Shown here: piece by piece, positions 9,358-18,310 of the stretch
Position numbering within the stretch: the first letter of the stretch is position 1
How the letters are laid out: every line of letters begins with the position of its first letter
Assembly (NCBI RefSeq): GCF_016734765.1
Contig: NZ_JAERQE010000002.1
Coordinates: 62,001-126,000 of the forward strand
Direction of reading: 5' to 3'
DNA length: 64,000 nt
Source of the DNA: Microvirga soli
Lineage (GTDB): Bacteria > Pseudomonadota > Alphaproteobacteria > Rhizobiales > Beijerinckiaceae
The notes under the pieces: generated by a model
Told to the model about the DNA's origin: nothing
What the model saw: only the letters and a program-made list of their open reading frames with translations
The model's database searches: none
Made by a program: the position numbers and the translations under genes

Positions 9358-10259
9358 TCCGCAATCGGCACCAGGGGTGCACTTTTAAGACGGCGCTGCT
9401 CCAGCACAACGTTGGCTATGATGGCTCCCAGCACAAGGGCGCCGCCCGCAATCTGCAGGGGTGACAGGACCTCGTCGAGGATGAGAGCCGATGAGATGGC
9501 GGCCACCACGGGTTCTGTGCAGTATATGATCCCGGCAGCCACTGCCGTGATGCGCCCGAGCGCCAGGAACTGCAGCACGAAGCCGAAGATGTAGCCGCCG
9601 ACCGTCATGGCAACGGCGAAAGGCGCGGCAGCGAGAGAGGAGGGCGGCGCAAGCTGCCCGGCCGCCAGGCTGATGAGCGCAGCTGTCGGCAGGACAAGCA
9701 CATGGATCCAGAACGTCTTGGCCATGACGCCAGTCCTGCGGCAGCGCGCGGCGGCGAAGAACTGGATGGCCGTGGCGATGCTCGCCCCGAAGGCAAGGGC
9801 AAGGCCCCGCCAGTCGAGACCGCCGAAGGCCGGGCCGACGACGAGAGCCACGCCGAGAGTTGCAACGGCCACGACCCCCAGCAATGTCGGCGTGAGCCTC
9901 GTGCCCTCCACGAAGGGGCTCGCCAGTACGATCAGGATAGGGAAGGTGTAGAACACCACGGCCGCCACGGTGACCGGGATATAGGCGACGGACGAGAGAT
10001 AGCAGATGCCCACGAACGCCGTGGCGACGCCGAGCAGGAGCAGGGTGCCGCGCTCCTCACGGGCAGCCTTGAGGGATTTCCTCATGACGGCCGCCACTAT
10101 GCCGACCAGCACCAGCATCAGGAACACCCGGTAGACCACGATGGCAGAGCCGCTTGCACCCGCAAAGGAGGCCATGCGGGCATAGACGATATTGAAGCCG
10201 TAGAGGCTTGCCGAGACGAGGGCGAAGAGCAGGCCGCTGGCCGGGGAGGAGTGATTCAT
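9354..10259 (-). CDS. EamA/DMT-family transporter
   Basis: The 301-residue protein consists of ten hydrophobic helices in two EamA repeats (first from [20 protein letters not shown], second from [18 protein letters not shown]). Drug/metabolite transporters of this family export amino acids, metabolites or toxic compounds; no substrate is indicated. It is the first gene of a two-gene unit with the cobW-family GTPase, with a 4-nt ATGA overlap. The ATG at 10259 is a reasonable start, as its first helix follows within ten residues. Confidence 0.87.
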   Translation of the reverse strand: MNHSSPASGLLFALVSASLYGFNIVYARMASFAGASGSAIVVYRVFLMLVLVGIVAAVMRKSLKAAREERGTLLLLGVATAFVGICYLSSVAYIPVTVAAVVFYTFPILIVLASPFVEGTRLTPTLLGVVAVATLGVALVVGPAFGGLDWRGLALAFGASIATAIQFFAAARCRRTGVMAKTFWIHVLVLPTAALISLAAGQLAPPSSLAAAPFAVAMTVGGYIFGFVLQFLALGRITAVAAGIIYCTEPVVAAISSALILDEVLSPLQIAGGALVLGAIIANVVLEQRRLKSAPLVPIAD

Positions 10260-10317
10260 GGGAGGACTTGCATGACGGGCCCGAAGGGTTTGCCCGGACA
10301 GGCACGAATTGCAAGGC

Positions 10318-10350
10318 TAAAGAAAAACGCCCGGTCGAGGACCGGGCGTT
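10318..10350 (-). terminator. Rho-independent terminator of the S11 carboxypeptidase gene
   Basis: The 11-bp perfect stem AACGCCCGGTC / GACCGGGCGTT (10326-10350) has a GAG loop. Read on the minus strand it is followed by a TTTTTCTTT tract. It lies 25 nt after the carboxypeptidase stop, upstream of the next minus-strand gene. Confidence 0.85.
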
Positions 10351-10374
10351 GCTCACACATGGTGATCCAGCGGA

Positions 10375-11775
10375 TCAGTTCGCGACGGATTTCGGCTTCC
10401 CGGCCGCATCGGCCTTCTGAGGCGCCTTTGCCTTGGTGTCCGCTGCGGGCTTTGCCGCTGGCTTGGCGCCCGTCACCGGCTTCACGGTAACGCTGACCCG
10501 CGGCGGGGTCTTGGCCTTGTCGGTGCTCTTGACTGTTGCCTTTGCGGGCTCCTTTTCAGCAGCCTTTTCGTCATCCTGCTCCGCGGCTTCTTCCTGCTTG
10601 GCTGCTGCCTTGCCTTTCTTGGGAGCAGCCGCCTTCTTGGTCTTCGCCCTGCGCGCCTGCTCGGCCGCAGCTTCGGCTGCCGCCTGTGCGGCGATCTCGG
10701 CCTCGCTGGGCGGATTCAACCCCACCCAGACCTTCTCCGGCTCAACGGCGGTACGGGGCCCGAGCACGGTGCGCACCGGCTTGTTGGCGGCAGCGCCGGC
10801 AAAAGCCATGACCTCCGAGGAGAACAGGTTCGGAATGTTGCTGTCGGTTTCGGCGACGGCCGGAGCGTCATCTTCCTGCGGCATCGGTCCGCGGCGGTCG
10901 CAGATGACCGGGCGCATGTCCGGCGGGCTGGTATTGGCCGAGACCGGCAGCGCCGCAAGCTCCGGATTGGTGAAGTTCACCTTGCTGCTGAAGCCGCGGT
11001 CGAACAGCTCGGCGGCCTTGATGGTGCGCTCGTTGGACGAGGGGGCACCGAGCACGACCGTAATGAGATGACGGCCGTCGCGGTGGGCACTCGCCACCAC
11101 GTTGAAGCCGGACGAGCAGATGAAGCCGGTCTTCATGCCGTCCGCGCCGGGATAGCGGCCGATGAGGCCGTTGGTGTTGCGCATGATGCGGCGGCCGAAC
11201 TGAACGGCCCCGATATCGAACAGGTCCCTGTGGTCCGGGAACTCCGTCAGCAGCGCGCGGGCAAGGATTGCCATGTCGCGGGCCGTGGTCTGGTTGCGAT
11301 CGTCGGGCAGGCCATGGGGATTGGCGAAGCGGCTGCTCACCATGCCGAGGCGCTGGGCGTGGGCGTTCATCAGCTCGGCGAACCCGTCGATCGAGCCGCC
11401 GATATTCTCCGCGATGGTGGCGGCGACGTCGTTCGCCGACTTCACCATCATGATCTTGAGGGCGTTGTCGAGCCGGATTTCCGTACCGGGCTTGAAGCCC
11501 ATCTTCGACGGGGGCAGGGCGGCGGCGCCCTCGGACACGATGAGCAGCGTGTCCATGCTCATCTGGCCGGAGCGCACCTTCTCGAGAGCCACATAGGCCG
11601 TCATCAGCTTGGTGATGGAGGCCGGAAACCAGGGTTCGGTCGCCCGCTCGGCGTGGAGAACGCGGCCGGATTCGAGTTCGACGACAAGAGCAGGGCCGCC
11701 GGAAGCCAGCGCCGAACCGCTCATCAGGGCGGCAAGGGCAAAGGCTGTCACGCGGAGGGCTCGGCTAACGTTCAT
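10375..11775 (-). CDS. Serine-type D-Ala-D-Ala carboxypeptidase (peptidase S11, DacA/C-like) with Ala/Lys-rich tail
   Basis: The 466-residue protein has a signal peptide (ALRVTAFALAALMSGSALA) and all three penicillin-binding motifs: SITK (Ser53, Lys56), SAN (113-115) and KTG (215-217). It trims the terminal D-Ala of peptidoglycan stem peptides in the periplasm. The catalytic domain ends near residue 280. A ~140-residue low-complexity tail follows, very rich in Ala, Lys, Pro and Glu, where orthologues usually have a compact beta-sandwich; it may bind cell wall. It is monocistronic, with a strong terminator downstream and a divergent EamA gene upstream. A shorter second S11 peptidase lies at 21473. 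Confidence 0.9.
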   Translation of the reverse strand: MNVSRALRVTAFALAALMSGSALASGGPALVVELESGRVLHAERATEPWFPASITKLMTAYVALEKVRSGQMSMDTLLIVSEGAAALPPSKMGFKPGTEIRLDNALKIMMVKSANDVAATIAENIGGSIDGFAELMNAHAQRLGMVSSRFANPHGLPDDRNQTTARDMAILARALLTEFPDHRDLFDIGAVQFGRRIMRNTNGLIGRYPGADGMKTGFICSSGFNVVASAHRDGRHLITVVLGAPSSNERTIKAAELFDRGFSSKVNFTNPELAALPVSANTSPPDMRPVICDRRGPMPQEDDAPAVAETDSNIPNLFSSEVMAFAGAAANKPVRTVLGPRTAVEPEKVWVGLNPPSEAEIAAQAAAEAAAEQARRAKTKKAAAPKKGKAAAKQEEAAEQDDEKAAEKEPAKATVKSTDKAKTPPRVSVTVKPVTGAKPAAKPAADTKAKAPQKADAAGKPKSVAN

Positions 11776-11962
11776 GCGGAACGACTCCTTGGCTTCGTTC
11801 GACGATAGGAGAGGATGGATCGGCCCCGCCTGTAAGCTGGGCTATTTGTAGTGCCAAACCTTGGCCTTGGCTAGGTTTGGCCCCTTGTTGGTTGCTTGTC
11901 TCCCCTTCTTAACGAATTCCATGGCAAGAGAGTGGCAAGAGCCGCGCGGATTAAAGGTCGAC

Positions 11963-12865
11963 ATGAGCGCATCCCTTCTCTGGATTCCGGTGACCATTCT
12001 AGCCGCAGCAGCGCAAACCGGCCGCAACGCCACCCAGCGCCGCCTTACCGAGACCATCGGAACCGTGGGGGCAACCCAGGTCCGGTTCCTTTACGGTTTT
12101 CCCTTCGCGCTCCTCGCCTTGACGGCCATGAGCCTTTTCACCGGTGAAACGCCGCCGGCGCCCAATGCAGCCTTCTTCGGCTATGCGCTGATGGGCGCTC
12201 TCACGCAGATCCTGGCCACCGCGCTGATGCTCTCGGCCATGCGGGAGCGCGCCTTTTCCGTCGTCACGGCCTATACCAAGACGGAGCCGGTGCAGGTGGC
12301 CCTCTTCGGGCTGGTGCTCCTAGGGGACCCGCTCACCCTGGCCATGGCGCTCGCCATCGCGGTTGCTACAGGCGGCGTGCTGCTCATGTCGGTGAAGCCC
12401 GGTACGAGCCTGACCTCATCCGGCCTGAGGCCCATTCTCTTCGGCCTCGCCTCGGGGGCCTTCTTCGCTTTGGCCGCCATCGGCTTTCGCGGCGCGATCC
12501 TGTCCCTCGACGGGAGCTCCCCGTTGATCCGAGCCTCCACGACCCTAGTCTGGGGCCTCGGCCTGCAGACCGCCATTCTCCTCGTCTGGCTCGGCCTTTT
12601 CGATCGCAAGGCGCTGATGGCGAGCTTCGCGGCGTGGCGCCCCTCCCTGGGAGCAGGGTTCCTCGGAGCGCTGGCGTCCCAGTTCTGGTTCATCGGCTTT
12701 GCGCTCACCACGGCGGCCAATGTGCGCACCCTCGCCTTGGTGGAGGTGCTGATGGCGCAGGCTGTGTCCCATCATTTCCTGGCGCAGGCGACAACAAAGC
12801 GCGAACTGGCTGGAATGCTGCTCATTCTTACAGGAGTTGCCCTGCTCCTCCTGTTCCAAGGTTAG
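11963..12865 (+). CDS. EamA/DMT-family transporter (multidrug resistance-like)
   Basis: The 300-residue polytopic membrane protein begins MSASLLWIPVTILAAAAQ. Ten helices in two halves are apparent, with the second half from FGLASGAFFALAAIGFRGA. The AAQTGRNATQR motif after the first helix is seen in EamA proteins near multidrug transporters of rhizobia. Substrate unknown. ATG 11963 has AAAGG 6 nt upstream; the longer open frame to 11861 adds no family-like sequence. Divergent from the S11 peptidase, with a 187-nt spacer. Confidence 0.82.
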   Translation: MSASLLWIPVTILAAAAQTGRNATQRRLTETIGTVGATQVRFLYGFPFALLALTAMSLFTGETPPAPNAAFFGYALMGALTQILATALMLSAMRERAFSVVTAYTKTEPVQVALFGLVLLGDPLTLAMALAIAVATGGVLLMSVKPGTSLTSSGLRPILFGLASGAFFALAAIGFRGAILSLDGSSPLIRASTTLVWGLGLQTAILLVWLGLFDRKALMASFAAWRPSLGAGFLGALASQFWFIGFALTTAANVRTLALVEVLMAQAVSHHFLAQATTKRELAGMLLILTGVALLLLFQG

Positions 12866-12931
12866 CTTGTCGCTGCGGCAGTCGCATGATAACGAACAAC
12901 GTTACATAAGTCGTGAACGTATTTCGGATTG

Positions 12932-14089
12932 ATGATGACAGACGCTGCTGCTCCCGAAACCCTGCAACCTGCCTATCGCGTTCTCCAGGTGGGCGATCCG
13001 GTTCCATGGTTCAAACAGAACTCGACCAGTAATCCGAATTTCAGCTTCGACACGGTGGCGGGCCGCTACATCGTCCTGTGCTTTTACGGCATGGGCTCGG
13101 ACGAGGTCGGGCGGGCAACCCTGGCGTCATTCCAGGGCGAGCACCGCTCCCTGTTCGACGACGACAAGATCGCCCTCTTCGGTGTGAGCGTCGATCCGTC
13201 GGACCAATCCGAGGATCGTGCCCGACAGATCGTCCCGGGCATCCGCCATTTCTGGGATTTCGACGGCACGGTCGGACGCCTCTATGGCGCCCTGCCGCGC
13301 AATGTCCAGCCAGGGCAGGGGCCCGTCCCGATCCGACGCTTCTGGATGGTGCTCAATCCTTCCTTGCGCGTGCGCGCCATATTTCCCTTCGAGGAGAATG
13401 GCAGCGACCGTGAGAAGGTGATGGCCTACCTGCGCGACCTGCCGCCGGTCAGCCATTATGCCGGTTTCGAGCTGCCGGCGCCTGTGCTGGTCATTCCGGA
13501 CGTGTTCGAGCCCGAGTTCTGCCAGCACCTGATCGGTCTTTACGAGGAGCATGGCGGCGAGGAATCGGGCTTCATGCGCGAGGTCAACGGCAAGACCGTT
13601 GCTGCGCACGATCCCAACCACAAGCGCCGCAAGGACTACACCATCGCCGACCCGAACCTGATCCGGCAGGTGCAGCACCGCATCATCCGCCGCATCAATC
13701 CCGAGATCGAGCGGGTGCATTTCTTCAAGCCCTCACGCATGGAGCGCTACATTGTCTCCTGCTATGCGGCGGAGGATGGCGGGCATTTCCGCGCCCATCG
13801 CGACAACACCACGAGCGGCACGGCCCATCGCCGCTTTGCGGTGTCCATCAACCTCAATGGCGATTTCGAGGGTGGCGAGGTGAGCTTCCCGGAATATGGG
13901 CCACGCAGCTACAAGGCTCCACCCGGCGGTGCCGTGGTGTTCTCCTGCCCGCTTCTGCACGCGGTCTCTCGCGTCACGAAAGGCCGCCGCTTTGCCTTCC
14001 TGCCGTTCCTCTATGACGAGGAGGCCGCGAAGGTGCGTGAAGCGAATAACGCCCATCTCGGCGAGGGCGTCGGCGCCTACAGAGCGTGA
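12932..14089 (+). CDS. Peroxiredoxin-like domain fused to 2OG-Fe(II) oxygenase (prolyl 4-hydroxylase-like)
   Basis: The 385-residue two-domain protein has an N-terminal part (~12-175) with a thioredoxin/AhpC-TSA fold (VGDPVPWFKQ, GRYIVLCFYG, FGVSVDP, FWMVLNPSLRVRAIF). The C-terminal part (~180-385) is a double-stranded beta-helix dioxygenase with the iron ligands H289, D291 (HRD) and H343, and a basic residue near 352 for 2-oxoglutarate. The Prx domain has no cysteine at the peroxidatic position: the loop after the first strand reads FYGMGSDEVGR, and its only Cys there is inside the strand. It may therefore be a redox-dead binding module or use another residue. The oxygenase half resembles enzymes that hydroxylate proline or lysine in proteins; the substrate is unknown. 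ATG 12932 or 12935 could start it. Confidence 0.8.
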   Translation: MMTDAAAPETLQPAYRVLQVGDPVPWFKQNSTSNPNFSFDTVAGRYIVLCFYGMGSDEVGRATLASFQGEHRSLFDDDKIALFGVSVDPSDQSEDRARQIVPGIRHFWDFDGTVGRLYGALPRNVQPGQGPVPIRRFWMVLNPSLRVRAIFPFEENGSDREKVMAYLRDLPPVSHYAGFELPAPVLVIPDVFEPEFCQHLIGLYEEHGGEESGFMREVNGKTVAAHDPNHKRRKDYTIADPNLIRQVQHRIIRRINPEIERVHFFKPSRMERYIVSCYAAEDGGHFRAHRDNTTSGTAHRRFAVSINLNGDFEGGEVSFPEYGPRSYKAPPGGAVVFSCPLLHAVSRVTKGRRFAFLPFLYDEEAAKVREANNAHLGEGVGAYRA

Positions 14090-14095
14090 TTGGAA

Positions 14096-14674
14096 TTATC
14101 GCTCGCCTGCCTTGATCCACTTGTCGACCTGCGGCGGTTCGTAAGCACGAATGGCCTGAATGAGAACCGCCGGGTCATTCTCCACGATCAGCATGGCGCG
14201 GTGGATCGGCTTCACGAAGCCACGTTCCACCACGTCGTCCAGGAAGTCGGTCAGCTTGTCGTAGAAGCCGCCGGCATTCAGGAGCGCGCAGGGCTTGCGG
14301 TGGTAGCCGAGCTGCGCCCAAGTCCACACCTCGAACAGCTCCTCGAAGGTGCCGAGGCCCCCGGGCAGGGCGATGAAGCCGTCGGCGAGCTCCGCCATCA
14401 GGGCCTTGCGCTCGTGCATGGAGCCCACCACCCGAAGGTCGCTCAGACCTTTGTGGGCGATTTCCTTGTCCACCAGCGCCTTCGGCATCACGCCGATCAC
14501 GTCGCCGCCCTTGTCGAGAACGGCATCGGCAACGGCACCCATGAGCCCGACCGAGGCGCCGCCATAGACCAGGCCGATCCCGCTTGCGGCCAAGGCTTCA
14601 CCGAGGGCGCGGGCGTTGTTGAGATAGACAGGATCCTGACCGGCATTCGAGCCGCAGAAGACGCACAGGCGCAT
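14096..14674 (-). CDS. LOG family protein (cytokinin riboside 5'-monophosphate phosphoribohydrolase-like)
   Basis: The 192-residue Rossmann-like protein carries the LOG signature PGGLGTFEELFE (PGGxGTxxE) plus the N-terminal CVFCGSNAG and the nucleotide-contact VYGGASVGLMG. Such enzymes cleave nucleoside 5'-monophosphates, including N6-prenylated ones, to base plus ribose phosphate. In bacteria the physiological role is often unclear. The frame is open far upstream (to 15979), but that is antisense to a thiolase; ATG 14674 begins the family N-terminus MRLCVFCGSN. Divergent from the thiolase, convergent with the oxygenase fusion. Confidence 0.9.
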   Translation of the reverse strand: MRLCVFCGSNAGQDPVYLNNARALGEALAASGIGLVYGGASVGLMGAVADAVLDKGGDVIGVMPKALVDKEIAHKGLSDLRVVGSMHERKALMAELADGFIALPGGLGTFEELFEVWTWAQLGYHRKPCALLNAGGFYDKLTDFLDDVVERGFVKPIHRAMLIVENDPAVLIQAIRAYEPPQVDKWIKAGER

Positions 14675-14809
14675 GGGCCGTCCTTCATGATTCGCTTCGC
14701 GCCATGATGAACCGCAGCTTGGCGTCAATCTCAAGATGGCATCCGACTTGCTGAATGACCCAAAGAGGGCCACCTTGTGCCCAACAGCACAATCCTTGAG
14801 GAGACCTCC

Positions 14810-15976
14810 ATGACCGCCTGCATCGTTGGCTGGGCTCATACCCCCTTCGGCAAGCTCGACGCCGAGACCGTCGAGAGCCTGATCGTCCGCGTCACCAATG
14901 AGGCGCTGGAGCATGCCGGGATCGGACCCGAGGATGTAGACGAGGTGGTGCTCGGCCATTTCAATGCCGGCTTCTCCGCCCAGGACTTCACCGCCTCCCT
15001 GGTGTTCCAGGCCAATGACCGATTCCGATTCAAGCCGGCGACCCGTGTCGAGAATGCCTGCGCCACGGGGTCGGCCGCCGTGCATCAGGCCATCAAGACC
15101 ATCGAGGCCAAGCGTGCCAAGACCGTACTGGTGGTGGGCGTCGAGCAGATGACCCGCACGCCGGGGCCTGAGATCGGCAAGAACCTGCTGAAGGCCTCTT
15201 ACCTGCCCGAGGATGGCGAGACACCCGGCGGCTTCGCCGGCGTGTTCGGCAAGATCGCGGGCGCGTATTTCCAGCGCCATGGCGACCAGTCCGATGCGCT
15301 GGCCATGATCGCGGCCAAGAACCATAAGAACGGCGTCGACAATCCTTACGCGCAGATGCGCAAGGACCTGGGGTTCGATTTCTGCCGGGCCGAGAGCGAG
15401 AAGAACCCGTTCGTGGCCGGTCCCTTGAAGCGCACCGACTGCTCGCTGGTCTCCGACGGCGCCGCCGCCCTGGTGCTGGCCGACACGGAGACGGCGCTGC
15501 GGATGAAGCGCGCGGTCGCTTTCCGCGCCACCGCCCACGCGCAGGACTTCCTGCCCATGTCGAAGCGCGACATCGTTCAGTTCGAGGGCTGCACGGAGGC
15601 TTGGCGCCAGGCCCTGTCCCAGGCCGGCATCCAGCTCTCCGACCTGTCCTTCGTCGAGACCCACGACTGCTTCACCATCGCCGAGCTCATCGAGTACGAG
15701 GCCATGGGCCTGACCCCTCGCGGCCAGGGCGCGATCGCCGTCAAGGAAGGCTGGACGAATCGTGACGGAAAGCTGCCGGTGAACCCCTCCGGCGGCCTCA
15801 AGGCCAAGGGCCATCCCATCGGGGCCACGGGCGTGTCCATGCACGCGCTGTCCGCCATGCAGCTCTGCGAGGAAGCCGGCGGCATTCAGGTGAAGAACCC
15901 GGCGCTCGGCGGCATCTTCAACATGGGCGGCGCCGCGGTGGCGAACTACGTCAGCGTGCTCGAGCGGATCAAGTGA
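14810..15976 (+). CDS. SCP2-type thiolase / acetyl-CoA acetyltransferase
   Basis: The 388-residue thiolase-fold enzyme has the nucleophile Cys84 in ENACATGSAA, the SCP2-thiolase HDCF motif at 285-288 (ETHDCFTIAE) and GHPIGATG with His335. The C-terminal CxG motif of classical biosynthetic thiolases is absent (the region reads NMGGAAVANY), and in the SCP2/archaeal type the HDCF Cys takes that role. It condenses or cleaves acyl-CoA; the partner pathway is not encoded nearby. ATG 14810 has GAGGAG at good spacing. It is monocistronic, followed by a palindromic repeat. Confidence 0.88.
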   Translation: MTACIVGWAHTPFGKLDAETVESLIVRVTNEALEHAGIGPEDVDEVVLGHFNAGFSAQDFTASLVFQANDRFRFKPATRVENACATGSAAVHQAIKTIEAKRAKTVLVVGVEQMTRTPGPEIGKNLLKASYLPEDGETPGGFAGVFGKIAGAYFQRHGDQSDALAMIAAKNHKNGVDNPYAQMRKDLGFDFCRAESEKNPFVAGPLKRTDCSLVSDGAAALVLADTETALRMKRAVAFRATAHAQDFLPMSKRDIVQFEGCTEAWRQALSQAGIQLSDLSFVETHDCFTIAELIEYEAMGLTPRGQGAIAVKEGWTNRDGKLPVNPSGGLKAKGHPIGATGVSMHALSAMQLCEEAGGIQVKNPALGGIFNMGGAAVANYVSVLERIK

Positions 15977-15993
15977 CAAAGCTCTAGGGCTTT

Positions 15994-16090
15994 ATCATCC
16001 CCGGCGAGCGGAGCGAGGGAAGGGGATCCATGGCCCTGAGTGTCGGGTGGATTCCCTTCCTCTGCGCTGACGCTCCGGCCGGGAATGACA
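15994..16090. repeat. Intergenic palindromic repeat (TCATCCCCGGC / GCCGGGAATGA type)
   Basis: The ends TCATCCCCGGC and GCCGGGAATGA are imperfect inverted repeats. The interior has a second pair (GAGCGAGGGAAGGGGATCC against GGATTCCCTTCCTCTGCGC). It lies between the thiolase stop and the bolA-family stop. It is related in plan to the element at 18199-18296. Confidence 0.65.
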
Positions 16091-16104
16091 CTGATCTGAG
16101 CCGC

Positions 16105-16371
16105 CTACTCCCCTGGCGCCTTGGCCTGAATCGCCAGGGCGTGCAGGCCCCTGTCGAAGGCGCCTTTCAGCGTGCCGTTCACGAGGCGGTGACGCTCCAC
16201 GCGGCTCTTGCCGGAGAAGGCGTCGGACACGATATAGACGTGGAAGTGAGTTTCACCGCCCTCCCGCCATCCTGCATGGCCGTGATGCTTCTCTGATTCG
16301 TCGGTGACGGTCAGTTCGGTCGGCTGCAGGTTCTCCTGCAGCGTCTGTGTGATCCAGTGGGTGAGGGTCAT
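16105..16371 (-). CDS. BolA family protein
   Basis: The 88-residue BolA/IbaG-like protein contains the conserved helix-turn region ending in THFHVYIVSDAFSGKSRVERHR, where HxHV and the FxGKSxVxRHR signature are clear, and the final LKGAFDRGLHALAIQA helix. BolA proteins partner with monothiol glutaredoxins in iron-sulfur and iron homeostasis and can bind DNA. ATG 16371 starts the family-length protein; an upstream in-frame ATG (16431) would add an atypical N-terminus and overlap the spacer to the divergent J-protein gene. The bolA / J-protein / cobS / cobT order is a familiar rhizobial arrangement. Confidence 0.88.
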   Translation of the reverse strand: MTLTHWITQTLQENLQPTELTVTDESEKHHGHAGWREGGETHFHVYIVSDAFSGKSRVERHRLVNGTLKGAFDRGLHALAIQAKAPGE

Positions 16372-16460
16372 TCTGATCTGTAAACCTTTTTGAACGGGTC
16401 TGCGGCCAAAAGCGCTCAGGCCTTGGCTCAAAGCCTCAAGACACTCATAATCGCTGAATC

Positions 16461-17090
16461 ATGGATCTCAACTCGCCTCTTTTCGACCGCATCCGCATCA
16501 AGTCTTCCGGTGACGAGCCGCAGGAGACCAAGGGGCCTGTCTGCGAGCATCCTGCCTGCAAGGCCGCCGGCGAATACCGCGCACCCAAGGGGCGTGACCG
16601 GGAGGGCCAGTACTGGCGCTTCTGCCTCCAGCACGTGCGCGAGTACAACGCGTCGTACAACTATTTCTCCGGCATGTCCGACACCGCCGTGGCGGCATTC
16701 CAGAAGGATTCCATCATCGGCCACCGGCCGACCTGGGCCATGGGGGTAAACTCCGCGGCGGCTGGCGAAGGGCAGGGTGCCAAGGCCGAGCCCCGCGAGT
16801 GGGAATATGTCGATCCGCTCGGCGTTCTCCGGGGAGAGGACTTTACCCAGGCCCGCACGCGCCGGGCCTCGCCTGAGCCGAAGCGCCCGCGCTATACGGG
16901 GGCGGTGCGCCGGGCCCTCGACATCCTCGGCCTCGACGATACCGCCGATGGGCCCGCCATCAAGGCTCAATACAAATCCCTGGTGAAGCGATTCCACCCG
17001 GATGCCAATGGCGGCGACCGCTCCTTCGAGGAGCGCCTGCGCGACATCATCAAGGCGCACGACACCCTCAAAAGTGCCGGTCTCTGCTGA
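16461..17090 (+). CDS. J-domain (DnaJ-like) protein
   Basis: The 209-residue protein has a C-terminal J domain (~148-205) with the HPD tripeptide near residue 178 (KRFHPDANGGDRS), which stimulates DnaK-type ATPases. The N-terminal ~145 residues are specific to this family and contain four well-placed Cys/His (CEHPACKAAG, then RFCLQH) that could form a small zinc site. It lacks the Gly/Phe and zinc-finger regions of true DnaJ, so it is a type III co-chaperone. The position directly before cobS, as in many rhizobia, suggests help with cobaltochelatase assembly, but this is inferred from context only. Confidence 0.85.
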   Translation: MDLNSPLFDRIRIKSSGDEPQETKGPVCEHPACKAAGEYRAPKGRDREGQYWRFCLQHVREYNASYNYFSGMSDTAVAAFQKDSIIGHRPTWAMGVNSAAAGEGQGAKAEPREWEYVDPLGVLRGEDFTQARTRRASPEPKRPRYTGAVRRALDILGLDDTADGPAIKAQYKSLVKRFHPDANGGDRSFEERLRDIIKAHDTLKSAGLC

Positions 17091-17206
17091 AGACAATATC
17101 CTTTCAGGGAGGGTCGATAGGCCGATTAGGAAATTGCACCATTCCGTCATGGGGTTTAAGAAGCCCATGACACCTTCACGACATCGATCCGAACAAGAGG
17201 CCCCTT

Positions 17207-18196
17207 ATGACGGCACATACCGAGACAGCGACTTTGACGCCTGACATGAAGGTGTCCGTGCGACAGGTCTTCGGCATCGACTCGGATCTGGAAGTCCCGG
17301 CCTTCTCGCAAGCCGAGCAGCATGTGCCCGATCTGGACCCCGACTACCTCTTCGACCGGGATACGACCCTGGCCATCCTGGCGGGTTTTGCGCGCAACCG
17401 CCGCGTGATGATCACCGGCTATCACGGCACCGGCAAGTCCACCCATATCGAGCAGGTGGCCGCCCGCCTCAACTGGCCCTGCGTGCGCGTGAACCTGGAC
17501 AGCCACGTCTCCCGCATCGACCTCGTGGGCAAGGACGCCATCGTGCTCCAGGAGGGCAAGCAGGTCACGGCCTTCCAGGACGGCATCCTGCCCTGGGCCC
17601 TGCAGAACAACGTTGCCCTCGTGTTCGACGAGTACGATGCCGGCCGGCCGGACGTGATGTTCGTGATCCAGCGCGTGCTGGAGCAGTCGGGCAAGCTCAC
17701 GCTCCTCGACCAGAAGCGCGTGATCCGGCCCCACCCGGCCTTCCGCCTGTTTGCCACCGCCAACACGGTGGGCTTGGGCGACACCTCGGGCCTGTATCAC
17801 GGCACCCAGCAGATCAACCAGGGCCAGATGGACCGCTGGTCCATCGTGACGACGCTGAACTACCTGCCGCACGACAAGGAGGTGGACATCGTCCTCTCCA
17901 AGGCGAAGCACTACCAGGAGGATTCGGCCGGTCGGGACATCGTCAACAAGATGGTGCGCGTGGCCGATCTCACCCGCTCGGCCTTCATGAACGGCGATCT
18001 CTCGACCGTCATGAGCCCGCGTACGGTGATCACCTGGGCCGAGAACGCCGAGATCTTCGGCGACACGGGCTTCGCCTTCCGGGTCACCTTCCTCAACAAG
18101 TGCGACGAGCTCGAGCGCACCCTGGTGGCCGAGTTCTACCAGCGCTCCTTCGGCAAGGAATTGCCGGAGAGCGCGGTCAACATGGTGCTGTCATAA
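17207..18196 (+). CDS. cobS: Cobaltochelatase subunit CobS
   Basis: The 329-residue AAA+ ATPase has Walker [10 protein letters not shown] (71-79), Walker B around LVFDEYDAG, and a sensor region near [11 protein letters not shown]. CobS forms hexameric rings with CobT and drives ATP-dependent insertion of cobalt into hydrogenobyrinic acid a,c-diamide with CobN, in aerobic vitamin B12 synthesis. CobN is not in the window. Length and the start [12 protein letters not shown] fit rhizobial CobS. A palindromic repeat separates it from cobT. Confidence 0.95.
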   Translation: MTAHTETATLTPDMKVSVRQVFGIDSDLEVPAFSQAEQHVPDLDPDYLFDRDTTLAILAGFARNRRVMITGYHGTGKSTHIEQVAARLNWPCVRVNLDSHVSRIDLVGKDAIVLQEGKQVTAFQDGILPWALQNNVALVFDEYDAGRPDVMFVIQRVLEQSGKLTLLDQKRVIRPHPAFRLFATANTVGLGDTSGLYHGTQQINQGQMDRWSIVTTLNYLPHDKEVDIVLSKAKHYQEDSAGRDIVNKMVRVADLTRSAFMNGDLSTVMSPRTVITWAENAEIFGDTGFAFRVTFLNKCDELERTLVAEFYQRSFGKELPESAVNMVLS

Positions 18197-18198
18197 GG

Positions 18199-18296
18199 CG
18201 TCATCCCGGACGCGCCACGGGCGCGATCCGGGATCGTTAGGAGCTTCGCTGGTTTAAGCGATCCCGGCTCTCCACTATGCTCTAGCCGGGATGACG
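18199..18296. repeat. Palindromic repeat between cobS and cobT
   Basis: The ends are perfect inverted repeats, CGTCATCCCGG and CCGGGATGACG. Inside are further palindromic pieces (GGGCGCGATCCGGGATCG, AGCGATCCCGGCT). It fills almost the whole 114-nt cobS-cobT spacer and would form a strong structure in the shared mRNA, possibly a stability or attenuation element. Confidence 0.75.
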
Positions 18297-18310
18297 GATG
18301 AAGGAATTCG

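Noticed and set aside
14675..15979. Very long minus-strand open frame (627 codons with the LOG gene)
   Set aside because: Only the last 192 codons are a real LOG protein; the rest is antisense to the thiolase and is open because of GC-rich codon bias.
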